Shown here piece by piece: positions 24,335-35,100 of a stretch of DNA of 64,000 bases. Each line of letters opens with the position of its first letter. Position 1 is the first letter of the stretch. This DNA is from Aurelia coerulea. Its lineage: Eukaryota; Cnidaria; Scyphozoa; Semaeostomeae; Ulmaridae. Below the pieces are notes generated by a model. The model was given only the letters and a program-made list of their open reading frames with translations. It was not told the origin of the DNA and ran no database searches. The stretch covers positions 4,836,001 through 4,900,000 of the forward strand of contig CM076953.1 in assembly GCA_039566865.1 (NCBI GenBank), written 5' to 3'. The position numbers were made by a program, and so were the translations under genes.

Positions 24335-24760
24335 TAAAGCCTTGGTCAAACGCATCCAACATTTCCACCCAAAAAAAATTAAAGTTTGCCGATGTTTATG
24401 CGGGGGTGGTCAAACGCATCCAACATTTCATCCAACATTTCCTTGATCGTATATCGCCTGCGCAGCAGCGTGTTTACATCAATTAAAAAAGGCGCGAAAA
24501 ACAAAACGAAACGTTCTGCGCATACCCAAACATGAAATGTTGGACGAAATGTTGGATGAGGCGGTCAAACGCATCCAACTTTGCTTCCAACATTTAAAAA
24601 CAAAATTTGTTTTTGATCTCGATCAAATTTTCATCCAACATCAGTTTGCAAATGTTGGATGATCCAACATGGGTGGTCAAACGCATCCAACATTTCATCC
24701 AACATTGGTTTTCACTTCAGCATGTTGGATGAAATTTTGGATGCGTTTGACCGGGGCTTA
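24335..24760. mobile_element. Inverted-repeat element with internal copies of its terminal motif
   Basis: GGTCAAACGCATCCAAC occurs in direct orientation at 24344, 24408, 24563 and 24675, and inverted at the right end (GCGTTTGACC, 24743-24752). CATCCAACATT-type units fill the gaps. It lies just downstream of the GPCR. Confidence 0.7.
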
Positions 24761-24786
24761 ATTCTGTATCTCCACATCAAATGGCT

Positions 24787-25761
24787 TTATCTTCCATCTG
24801 CCACTCTATTTGTTGCACGACATCCTTGAAACAATGTTGATACAAATCTTCGACTTCTTGTGTTGCCGTAAATGATTATCCATGAGTTGATGTAAGCATT
24901 GCTCATACCCAAAATGCATGACCAAGAATACATCAAGGTTAAGCGGTAATCTGGCTCAGTCTTCTTCAGAAATTTGTAATAAGTCCACCAAGTCAGCATC
25001 ACGTTAAATGGAGTATATAAAACAACGATTGTTATGAGTAGAAATTTAACTGTTTTTGTAGCAGATAATTGGTTTCTCCTATCCTGAAAGTTGATGCTCG
25101 TTTCATTATTCCCTGAAGGCAAATTCCTATTCATTCTCCGCGAATTTAACAGGTGGACATGATCTTGCAGTTTTTTTAAAACCAGTATGTACAGGATGAT
25201 CAAAAAAATGATGGACAGTGTGCTAGCTATACTGACGAAAACCTGTTGCAGAAATGATTGAGGCAGATTCACAAGGAGGGCTATTCCGCATGCAAGAGAA
25301 AGGCTTGAAATTATCATAATTTTCATGCGAAAACTGTTCATATACAAGTTATACCTGTTCAGTTTTGTTACTCCAAAGTATCTGTCTATGCTTATGCAAT
25401 AGATGATTGCGTACGAAAACGCGGCGAAGAAGATTACCAGATAGGAACTACCCTTCTCTAAGTCACATACTTTGAACGTATTTCTCTTTAAAATGACAAA
25501 AACTAGTATTGGAAATGTAACAAGTCCCAAGCAGAGATCTGAGATGCTCATGACCAGTATCAGTTTGTTTGATATAGTGTTGAGTTGCTTTGTCTTGTGA
25601 AGAGTATATACTAGGGTGCTATTTGAAACAACCGTGAGCACAATTAAGATAGCAAAAGCGATCCCAAGCGATACTGAATGAATCTGTGGGACACTGGCAG
25701 AAGATAACGACATGCAGAACTGGTTGAAATGCTCATTATTAGTGATATTTGGATTCGCCAT
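24787..25761 (-). CDS. Intronless class A (rhodopsin-like) G-protein-coupled receptor, orphan
   Basis: This is a 324-residue seven-transmembrane receptor in one open frame with a good start context (GAAATGGC). TM1 is about residues 30-54 with N47 at the 1.50 position. TM2 is about 66-90 (SISDL, D75 as 2.50). TM3 is about 106-130 and ends in IDRY (D126-R127-Y128), the G-protein coupling motif. TM4 is about 146-166, TM5 about 174-197, TM6 about 238-258 and TM7 about 276-299. N5 in NIT is a possible glycosylation site in the short N-terminus. TM6 has LYTP in place of CWxP. TM7 has NSWII in place of NPxxY, so two activation motifs are degenerate. The ligand cannot be assigned. Adenosine-, melatonin- or peptide-like cnidarian orphan receptors are all possible. 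A repeat-rich DNA element ends about 25 bp beyond the stop codon. Confidence 0.87.
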   Translation of the reverse strand: MANPNITNNEHFNQFCMSLSSASVPQIHSVSLGIAFAILIVLTVVSNSTLVYTLHKTKQLNTISNKLILVMSISDLCLGLVTFPILVFVILKRNTFKVCDLEKGSSYLVIFFAAFSYAIIYCISIDRYFGVTKLNRYNLYMNSFRMKIMIISSLSLACGIALLVNLPQSFLQQVFVSIASTLSIIFLIILYILVLKKLQDHVHLLNSRRMNRNLPSGNNETSINFQDRRNQLSATKTVKFLLITIVVLYTPFNVMLTWWTYYKFLKKTEPDYRLTLMYSWSCILGMSNAYINSWIIIYGNTRSRRFVSTLFQGCRATNRVADGR

Positions 25762-25811
25762 TTCTTATCTCAATTGAAGAAAGTCGACTCGTGGCCTATT
25801 AGAACTGATTT

Positions 25812-25848
25812 CGTATGGCTGTTCCAACCTCGTATGGCTGTTCCAACC
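25812..25848 (+). repeat. 18-bp perfect tandem duplication upstream of the GPCR
   Basis: The unit CGTATGGCTGTTCCAACC occurs twice head to tail, about 50-85 bp upstream of the receptor start codon. It could affect the promoter, but nothing else shows this. Confidence 0.7.
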
Positions 25849-26477
25849 CAAAAGGAGTCTACCGCCGAAACTGGCCCTCGGAACCAGGCTGTGGCTGTTC
25901 TTTTTCTCTTCGTTTCTCCTGACTTTAAGAAGATCTAGACTGCTTATGGCAAATCATAAAAAGCCTGATCAATAATCATTTTCAGTAATTATCATTTAAG
26001 AATTCTTTGAGAAGCATCTTGGTATCTGTTTATTCCAAACATAAGCAAAAAACAGAGCATCACAATCAATTAGAGCCATTAGAACGTAAAACTGCCAACA
26101 AGACAGCAGCTCGAAGAACTAATCTTTCCACGATTACTCTCGGTTCTTTAACTTGGTGCATTTCATCTTGCTACTGAGCTCTGTACATACTTGCTGCCTA
26201 TTTTATGATAAATTTGAGCGGAGGGCGAAATAGTATCTCTACAAATATTCCATATTGGACACAAAGTTTAATCAGCTGCATACGTTTATTCCCTCGAAAG
26301 CAATTTATTTTGGTATGACGGTTTTTTTGTCGGCAGAAGTCGTAAAGAAACATTATCATTTTTCGTACTTCAAAGCAAACAAATTCTCTATTGATTCCGA
26401 AAATAATTTTATCGAAGTTGTCCTGGCTCATAACTTCCCCATCCTCTCTTGGTCGGTCTCGTGCAGAGTTACGAGTT

Positions 26478-27080
26478 CTGAGTAACAAACAGAATTTGTA
26501 ATACAATAGCAACAGTTGCGTTTGATTGACACCTCAACTCAAAGTGGTTAGCGACTGCAGACAAAAGAAATTCTCTCAACCAGTTATCAAAAACAAACGA
26601 AGCGGCAAAAGTTTCCCCGAAACTAGCAGGGCAACCTCTCGCCTTGTGCAAGCGAAAAAAAGTCAAAAAAATTACGTGCTTATAACGAAAGAATAAGGGT
26701 AAATGTAACGTTGTCTGGCCGGGTTTTGTTTATTTCAGAAGCCGAACAGAAGGCATTGTAATTCTCGCGCATTTAGGGCATAAATGAAACGATTACAAAA
26801 CAGCTCCTGAATCAAATAAACAAGATCCGCCCGACAGAACTTTAGATTCACTCTTCTTCTTTCGTTATAAGCACATAACATCTCTTAAAACCCACCTTTC
26901 ACTTGTACAAGGCGAGAGTTTGCCTTACTGGTTTCAGGGCAACTTTTGCGACTTTGTTTGTTTGAATTACTGGTTGAGAGAATCTCCTTTGTCTGCAGTC
27001 GCTAACCGCTTTGAATTGAGGTGTCAATCAAACGAAACTGTTGCTATTGTATTACAAAATCTGCCCTTGTTGTTCTGAGT
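26478..27080. mobile_element. ~600-bp foldback element (TGATTGACACC family), copy 1
   Basis: The inverted arms share TTTGTAATACAATAGCAAC and TTTGATTGACACCTCAA. Relatives are at 41865-43360 and a half copy at 40338-40560. 25849-26477 beside it shows nothing recognisable. Confidence 0.7.
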
Positions 27081-27190
27081 ATGCATCACCTGATTTTTGT
27101 TCTGAAACAGAACTTGATCACAAATATAAATGATCTAAAACACAAAACAATGAACAGAAAATTAGGGCAGGCAATAACATGATATATATG

Positions 27191-28202
27191 CATGGGCAAT
27201 AAAACACCGTTCATGTGGCCTATATTATGATAAAAATTGTATTTTTCTCACTGTGTTATTTCTCTTCCGCGGGATTGCGAGTAAAGCTTGATAATGTTGC
27301 TATTCCTTCGTTCTTCTCTCATCACAGCAAGGAATCGAGTGCTGCCATCAGCCATTATTCAATTACTGTTGAAACGGTGGGAGCTCCTACGCAGCGATAC
27401 GTCTCATCTCAAACTTAGGAAAGTTTAAAATAAGACATATCGCTGCGTAGGAGCTCCAACCGTCTCAACTGAATTTTGTGACGAGAGAAGAACGAAGGAA
27501 TAGCAACAGTATCAAGCTTTACTCGCAATCCCGTGGAAGAGAAACAACACAGTGAGTAAAAATACAATTTTGATCATAATATAGGCCACATCAACAGTGC
27601 ATTATTGTAGCCTCACTACATAAGGACCCTCAACTTACGCTCATCTAATTGAAGTGAATTAATGTTGTTGTTGTCGCTCCAGTTGAGGGCCTTATGGACT
27701 AACTCTTCTCAAAACGGCAAAAAATTTCTCGCCAGGAACAAATTTGTTCCTGGACCAATCAGGATGCAAGACTTGAAATAACTTGATGGGATTGGCTGAT
27801 TCTTCTTCAATTCAAACTTCCCGCCAAAGGCAAACAAAAGCGTTCGAACAACGCGTTCGACTGAACTGCTGCAACGATCAAAATCTCAAAGTAACGAGCG
27901 AATTTACGAGATCTTTTGCGCCCCCAAACAGCCAAAATATCACTTATAGGTAGGAGTTGTTGGTTTAATAGCTCGAAGAAACATTCATCTAAGTACTGAT
28001 AGTTTGTTTTGCAGTGTAGCACTCCAGGATAAGCACTTTTTGCGGCATTTTAGGGTCGGTGGTTTTGAGGAAAAAATAGCGGGTAATTTAGGCCATGTCC
28101 GTTTCTGGAAGCGTAAGTCCATGAGTCGTAGTTATAGCGTCCATCAGCCTATCAATAGCGATAACCTACGAACATATAATCAGTCTAGCATTATTGCCCA
28201 TG
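27191..28202. mobile_element. Foldback MITE interrupted by copy B
   Basis: CATGGGCAATAAAACACCG at 27191 is mirrored by GCATTATTG followed by CCCATG after copy B. The arms (about 27191-27395 and 27425-27607) share GCTCCTACGCAGCGATA around a short loop. Host length without the insertion is about 420 bp. Confidence 0.7.
27608..28187 (-). mobile_element. 580-bp 9-bp-TSD family, copy B (full length, nested)
   Basis: Flanked by a perfect 9-bp duplication GCATTATTG (27599-27607 and 28188-28196). The ends are TAGACTG and TAGCCTC. On the minus strand it carries inverted and direct CCAAT boxes, TTCCCGCC, a TTTGTTTTGCAG acceptor, an ATG in GGCCATGTCCG and a donor AGC|GTAAGTCC. One end has a hairpin (AAGGACCCTCAACT). 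The 9-bp duplication suggests a Mutator-like element (inference). It is inserted inside the foldback element 27191-28202. Confidence 0.8.
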
Positions 28203-28953
28203 ATAAATGTAAAGCATCTAACCAAGATTTTTAATTAATTCAGTCACAGGTGTTGCTGTTGGCAGATATTTTATCTGGATCTTTAAAATGTTACGTTAGC
28301 AATGTTGCAATATGGAAGTGCTTGAATCAGTCTGACAAAATCGGATTTGGGATACTCCCTGATAAATGGCAATCTCAACTTTGATAAGTATGGTTGTTTG
28401 CTGCCTATCTGGCCAGGAATGATATCTCTGTCACCCCAGGAAACTTTGACATCTAACTTCAAGGTTGTGAGCTTCTGACATCCTTCAAGAAGGGTATCTA
28501 CACTTTCTTTTAGTTGTCTCCTGCTTGCTTCCTTCTCTCCTTTGAGTTCCTTAACATCTAACTTTAATTTCTTCAGACTTTTGCAGTTGGTACCACTTGC
28601 ATTTAGAATTTTATAAATATCAAATCCTTTAAACCCCAATAATGCAAAACGTTGCAGATTCATGCCACATCTCTCAATTAGTTCACAAATTGTTTCAGTT
28701 TCAACGTCGAATCGATATGTGTCAATTCTGATCTCTGTTAATTTGTCCAGATATCCCAATAAGGGTATCGAGCTTTTCATTGCCGCACCATCATCATGAG
28801 AGTCTACATACTGAAAATTTAATGCTAATGACTCAAGGTTTTTGCATTCCTCAAAAATGGCATTTAAAGCTGTAAACCTAACTACACAGCACCCAAAAGA
28901 TTTTAGCCGAGACCCATAGGTTGAAATGATTTTGCTCAAACTTGCAGTACCCC

Positions 28954-29396
28954 CCGGGAGGGGGGGTACTCCCATTATGGCCTAACAGGGGGGTCCAGTC
29001 AGTTTCAGGGTCTTTCGAAATGACTACCAAATGGCCCTATTTGTCAACTCCTCCTACCAATTGGGGGTATTCCAAGATTCCTGGCCAGATATAAGATTTC
29101 AACTCAGTAGGCTCCTCCGCATGGCAAAATGGTCGTTGCATCACTAATTATCATTGAATTTTGAAGTTTTCTTGCTTTGTTCAATCAGTTTTTTAGTAGA
29201 AAATTTTGAAAAACTGCAGAAAATTTTCGCTACCAGATGCTGCCAAATGGCCCAATTTTAGGTCCACAAACTACCATTTGGGGGTTTATGTAAAAAGATA
29301 CTACCTTTTGAGGGTATTTTTCAAAATTTTTGCTTTGGCCCTCTTTAACCCTGACTGGACCCCCCTGTCAGGCCACAACGGTAGTACCCCCCCCGG
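28954..29396. mobile_element. CCGGGGGGTACT-ended MITE inserted in the LRR gene
   Basis: The ends form CCGGG(G)n-GTACT inverted repeats, with GGGGGGTCCAGTCAG and its mirror inside. The flanking duplication is GCAGTACC (7-10 bp; C-runs blur the edge). A related element with GTACCCCCCCCCCGGG is at 59384-59735. Confidence 0.75.
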
Positions 29397-29590
29397 GCAG
29401 TACCCCATAGATGGTATTCACTTCTTAGGAGAGTGATATTTGGGCAGTGCTCGATCAGTTCTTTTACATCTTTATAAGACATCAAAGAAAATTTGCTCAA
29501 TACATCCAGACTCCCCTTTTTGAGGAAATCTTTAATTTGTAGGTTTTGATCCTGGTGATATGGATCGAATTTCGTCCAGATGTGCATATA

Positions 29591-30231
29591 CACGTATTCT
29601 TTTATAAGAAACTAAGAATTTGGGCCAGTACACTTTTTCTTTTTATAAGAATAATGTTTATAAGAATATTCAGGCTCAGAATCATCCAATTTCTAAGAAT
29701 ATCAAAAGAATATTGCCAGCCTCAGCTGGCATATTTGTGTCTCATTTTTGAGCAGTTGCCTGTTTTGTGATGTTCGTAACAGAGAATCGCATGTCTGACA
29801 TCAATACTTTAAGAATATATTCAGGCTCGAAACAAAAATTTCTCAAGAATATCGAGGCTGGACAAAATTTATAGTATTCTTATAAAAAAAAGAGTGCAGT
29901 GAAAGTTTAAAAAATATCAGATTTGAGTACTCGAAGTTTCTTACGAGTTTCTTAGAGGTTTCATAACGATCTTCATGTTCACTACCTGTGCCCGCGTGAA
30001 CAGTTTAAAACAAGGTTTTTAAGACTTTGCAATGTTTTCACATTACTCAAGAGCCTTACGAGTAATATGATACAGGAAACAAGTGAAAATATATTAAAAA
30101 TATATCAAGGATTTCCTTATCAAAATAGATAGTTTCTTAACTTATATTTTCCCAGTACTGGAGTTTCTTAATTTTTTGGCGATCTGAGAGTTGAGTTTCT
30201 TATAGGCAGTTTCTTTGAAAAAAAATACGTG
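29591..30231. mobile_element. TA-target MITE (641 bp) inserted in the LRR gene
   Basis: Ends CACGTATTCTTTTATAAG and mirror, flanked by TA at 29589-29590 and 30232-30233. The interior is rich in TTTCTTA/TAAGAAAC. Relatives are at 13267-13574 and in fragments at 9160-9540 and 22490-22760. Confidence 0.75.
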
Positions 30232-30799
30232 TACAACAGTTTTAGCTCCTCAAGTTCACTGGTTGCTATCAAACTTTCAAAAAGGTCGTTGCTGAATCCC
30301 CTCAAAGATCGATCTGTCCACAGAGCAAGCTTTAACGATTTCAGCCAAGGAGAACTCAAGCTCCCCATGCTGGTAATGATACCCTTGATATTTGCTATAC
30401 ATTTCTCCAAGGATCCATCAAGATTGATTGGGCCTCCAACATTTTCTCATAATGGACATTACTACTTACTGATCCATTCTGGCAAAGAATGTATTTTCAT
30501 TCGCAAAGTTTTCAACAAACCTAAATCATTTCCTGATGCGTCCGCAGAAAAGTTTGTATCTTGCGTGACAACAATGCATGAAGACGTCCACTGACATCAA
30601 TCCTGAACGCAGAACATATGATTCTGTTTTCCAGGTACATGTTACATTATTGGCGCAATCGAGCGTGCATGACAATGTTTGTTATCTTTACTCGATTTCG
30701 GTTGCAGAATCAACAACTCCTATTTCGTGTTCACTGACAGCACTAAAACATGGCAAATGTTGGTGTATTCCACAAATATGATACTTCAAACTGATTAAT

Positions 30800-31170
30800 A
30801 GGTTTTTAACGAAGGGGGTGCACCCTCCTTGATTTATTCATCTACTGAGAGAGTTCCTCCTTTAAGAAAATTCTTCTCCATACAAATTCCTAATGTTTAT
30901 GTAATCTTATTGTACTTGTGTCATCTTCTGTAACACCATAGTTATGTGACTATGGTATAACTGTCATTGTTTGTTTTTTTTGTTTTTTTTTTTTATATCC
31001 AATATAAAATTTTACAAAGACGAGATTACCTAAAACAACACTTACAAACTACTTTACTACACTACAAGGACGATGCCATGAGGAGCAGAAGACCATGACT
31101 ACCCCATGGCTATAACATAGAAAACAGGTAACTAAAAACTAAATCTAAATATACAAACAAGTACTAATAC
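30800..31170 (-). mobile_element. LINE 3' end fragments
   Basis: 30965-30993 is the poly-T (minus-strand poly-A) end of a LINE 3' UTR extending to about 31170, similar to 11950-12130 (both carry GAGGAGC/TAGGAGC followed by ATGACTACC). 30830-30900 resembles the tail at 7785. An inverted pair (TTCACATTGGATGT) lies at 31208 and 31355. Confidence 0.6.
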
Positions 31171-31490
31171 ATAGGGCTACGCATATACAATTTCTACTAT
31201 AAATACTAGAGTCGGGTTCACATTGGATGTAGGGCAACTTCTGTGTTTTGGATGTATCAGTTTAGTGTCACCTTGGACAGACGCTAAAATTTTACTGAAC
31301 TCAGGAATTAAGTGTGAGTTAAAACTGTCGTCTGCACTATCATAACACTGAATTACCCAACATCCAATGTGAAGCAGGCGTAAACAAGTGAACAAAAAAT
31401 GAAAAAAAAAAGAGAAAAGGACTTAGTGACTGAGTGGCGTGAAACAAACTTTTCAGATCCATTTTAATCAAACCGACCTGACTGACTGCT

Positions 31491-32115
31491 TGAGTTTAAG
31501 TTTTCCACATTGAATTGAATGATAGGTATGGATTTAAAGTGACAAGCTTGAGGCTTCACGCTTCAAAACACAGACTAATTAGGCCAAATCCACTATGTTT
31601 CCGTCAAAATCCCCATAATGCCTGCTATGACCAAGACATTGCATGTTTTTCCAACCATCTACCACCAAAATGGCGTACTTTGATAAATTTTAACATGCTG
31701 TAAATTACGCCAGTCATTGTAATATCAGTATTAGTACATTTTGTTAGTGAAAGGATTTTTGAATGTAGTGGAATTTTTACAATGAAACTGAACTGAACAA
31801 GAAAACTGAGAGATGATATTTCCTTATTTGCCTCTCAGTGACCAGATAGTGGATTCATTTGTACCAATCGGAATGAAGCTGTTGGGCGTAATTTACAGCA
31901 TGTTAAAATTTATCAAAGTACGCCATTTTGGTGGTAGATGGTTGGAAAAACATGCAATGTCTTGGTCATAGCAGGCATTATGGGGATTTTGACGGAAACA
32001 CAGTGCATTTGGCCTAATTAGTCTGTGTTTTGAAGCGTGAAGCCTCAAGCTTGTCAGTTTAAATCCATACCTATCATTCAATTCAATGTGGAAAACTTAA
32101 ACTCAAGCAGTCAGT
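31491..32115. mobile_element. 625-bp foldback element, ~215-bp arms
   Basis: ACTGACTGCTTGAGTTTAAG at the left end is mirrored at the right end. The arms are nearly identical and each encodes the same 62-residue frame in opposite orientation. The spacer contains a CTGAACTGAAC LINE-like tail. Confidence 0.75.
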
Positions 32116-32176
32116 CTAGAGAATATGCAAAAATAAATTCATACTTCAGATGTACAATTTTTATCAAATTCAATAT

Positions 32177-35100
32177 TTATCTCTTTCCGCCAACACGAGG
32201 TGCTGCCGACTTGACATTCTTGACAGCCTTGCTTTTTTGTTTAGGTGCAGACTAAAAATGAAAAGAAATTGGCATGCTCATCATCCACCATGTGCTGAAT
32301 CACTGTTTAGGTCTTGAAACTTTGAGACATTTTGTGGTAAATACAAGAATAATTCTTGCATAGCCAACATCAAATTGGACTGGCACCAAAAATTATGCTA
32401 CAGTAAGTAAATAGCCCTTCTCTCCTCAATTAATTAACAACCCCATACTCCCAGTGATCCTTGGCATGTGTGCAAGCCATAACATCATATTGGCGATAAA
32501 CAACACATTTTGAACAAAAAATAATGGCAACATAAAACAGCATAGAAATCAAATCTTTAAATACATTGCATGATTGGTTGAAGTATCTTTCAATTGATTT
32601 GATGGTTTTAAAGGAGCTTCAGAAACCAGGGACCAAGCAGCCATTGGGCTAGCCCTCCCCAACTTTTTTCAAAGATTGGTCTAAAACTTTCACAAATATG
32701 GAATTTTCAATCTTTCGATTTTAATAAATCAATGACTTGAGCATCAACCATGGTAATTTAGTATTACACAAAGCATTGCCATTAACGCACACCAGCTGCA
32801 TTTGTTGAGTCAGATCATTCTCGATGGCTAGACGCCTCAAAACATGGTTTCATTCAAACATGAAGCAAGCAAAATTCAACAATCTAGCTATATTGAGCTT
32901 TCCTTTCATAAAAACGAGCAGACATGATGTCCCTTTTGGAAATTGCTAACAATTTCATTAAAAATTAAGAAAGGCATCACACTGTTAGTTTTTTATGAGA
33001 ACAAAATCTTTGCTGTTAATTTTGTTGGTTGTAATGATGTATGCCTCTTTTCATAGTAATAGAAACCTTTTCAGAGCCAACCAGTATAGAATATTGACGC
33101 AAAGGGGCAAGCCATTTTACAATAGCGTTTTCAGACGTTCTAAAAATCGTGGTCTCAAAAAGTTTTCCGGCCCCATTCCAGCTTGCCTCGCTCGACGTTC
33201 GGCTCCCCCACTTTGACAAAACTGCATGGTCCCTATCAGTTACTTTGTTACAAGTGTTCACTGGGAATCTTTGATACCTTGACTTTTTTAAGAAATTGTT
33301 GCATTTTTTTTTGCTGAAAGAATTCCCCAAAAGTACTCAAAAATTAAAATTGCTGTGAATCCTAAATTGATGGAGGAAGAACAGTACATTCTTCAAGAAA
33401 AACATGTTGATGAACCTTGATAACATGGCGGTAAGCAGATATCTACAGTTTTTTAGCTTTACAATTTAACGGTTTGAAGACATCACAACCAGAAAACTGT
33501 TTGTGACCAACAAATAAGATGCTGTAATTCTGAAAATGATCAAGATGTCAAAGACTGCCAATGACTACTTATAATAAAATACCTGAAATTGATTTGAAGT
33601 CAATCAAGAAAAGATAACTGAGGTACTGAACCCCTATGAAATGAGAGTAATAAGTAGCTTCAATACCTTGGATGTAGTCTTTTTATCGGATTTCTTTGCC
33701 TTGGACTTTTCCTTTGCGACTCTGCAAAGATCAGATCAATACCATTAAAAATCAAAATGGAATTACTTCAATAACAAAGGAAGCATAGGTTCCAAATCTT
33801 TCTAAAGGCTGGTGTAAAATTGAGTGACCTATTTCTTTGAACTGAATGACTTCAAAGAAACTTTAGCTTTTTCTCTATAATTCTACCGTTGGATTTTTCT
33901 GAAATCTTTAATATTTTCAGAGTTACAGTGGTTTTCTTCTTTTTCAAGAATTCAACAAAAAATTTCAAAAACACTTAAAACCATCGTATTTTCTAAACTG
34001 TTTGACGCAACATGAAGTAATTTCGAAGAAACCCATAGTGTATGAATGCCTACAATATGGTATCAAGCAAAAGTCTGTCACTCATCTGGTTAACGATTTA
34101 GAAATTTGATGACGTCACATCCTCAAATGAGCTGAAATGAAAAATACGCTGTAATTTTGAGAAATATTCAAAATTTCTGGAAAGTCCAACGGTAGAATTA
34201 TAGATAAGTATCTAAAGTTTCTTTCCAGCCATTCAATCAGAAGAAATAGGTCATAGAATTTTACACCCGCCTTTTTACGCCGAGTTAAAGATTTGGAACC
34301 TATGCTAACAAAGGAATGATATGGGATGCATCAAAAACTTTGGATAAATTGTGAAACAATCTTTGTTCAGTTTTCCTCTTGCTACAACCACTTGAACTAC
34401 CCTCCTGGACACACTGAATGTTGATTTATCAGATACTGTTTTCCAGTTCTGCAAATTACTGTTTTCCATTGATGAACAATGCATTGATTAAAGGTAATCT
34501 GTCCCATGAAAAAATCGATAAAGATCTCTATTGTATATTCCAGAAGTTGGTGTTAATTCGCTTTATCCAAAGAAATCAGGGTCATACAGACTCAGTGATG
34601 CATGAATTTAGCTGCAGCCTAAATAACGTAAATAAAGCAGTAACCAAGGTCAGAACAATAGGGGACAGATTTTGTTGGGGATACATGGTACTCCCCGTAT
34701 TGTTTTTCAGCTTTGTTTTTGGGTCAACTTGACAGCCAATCAGCACGGGGACTATAAACGCATGCGCTGTGGACATACTTCAATCATTCAAATATTTGCA
34801 GCCGTTGTGAAGAAAGTTGCAGTGACAGCAAGCAGTCGGGGAAGATTCGCAGCTCGATATGCGGGAAACTTAGCTTATATTTTATCAGTTCTTAACTGCA
34901 GTTATGTTTGATACATGCCTACAAGAAGCTGCAAACAAAGATTCCATGATGGACCTTTCTGGAAGCTTGGCACAAGTAAATGTTGAATGGTTTTGGTCTT
35001 GCGTTGATAAAATGGCCTAGGCAAAACAAGATAGCCGCAGCGCTCTGTGCTATGGAAAGCCGCGTTATTAGACCCATTTCGACAACATTTAAAGGAGGCC

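Larger units (their letters stand above)
28283..30592 (-). pseudogene. Leucine-rich-repeat (F-box/FBXL-like) gene interrupted by two transposons
   Basis: A minus-strand open frame of irregular leucine-rich repeats (for example CKNLESLALNF, CKSLKKLKLDV, CQKLTTLKLDV) ends with a stop at 28283. It resembles F-box/LRR-type proteins, but no F-box is visible here. The frame is cut by two DNA elements, 28954-29396 and 29591-30231. Removing each element and one copy of its target duplication restores the frame exactly: SEYHLWGT joins ASLSKIIS, and ELEELKLL joins YMHIWTKF. Further upstream, three in-frame stops (TAG, TAA, TGA) fall within 30446-30469 between two coding-like stretches, LLKTLRMKIHSLPEWI and ENVGGPINLDGS. 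A functional start was not found. It is probably a decaying copy. The 24-bp stop cluster begins with a good donor (GTAAGTA), but 24 bp is very short for an animal intron. Confidence 0.7.
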
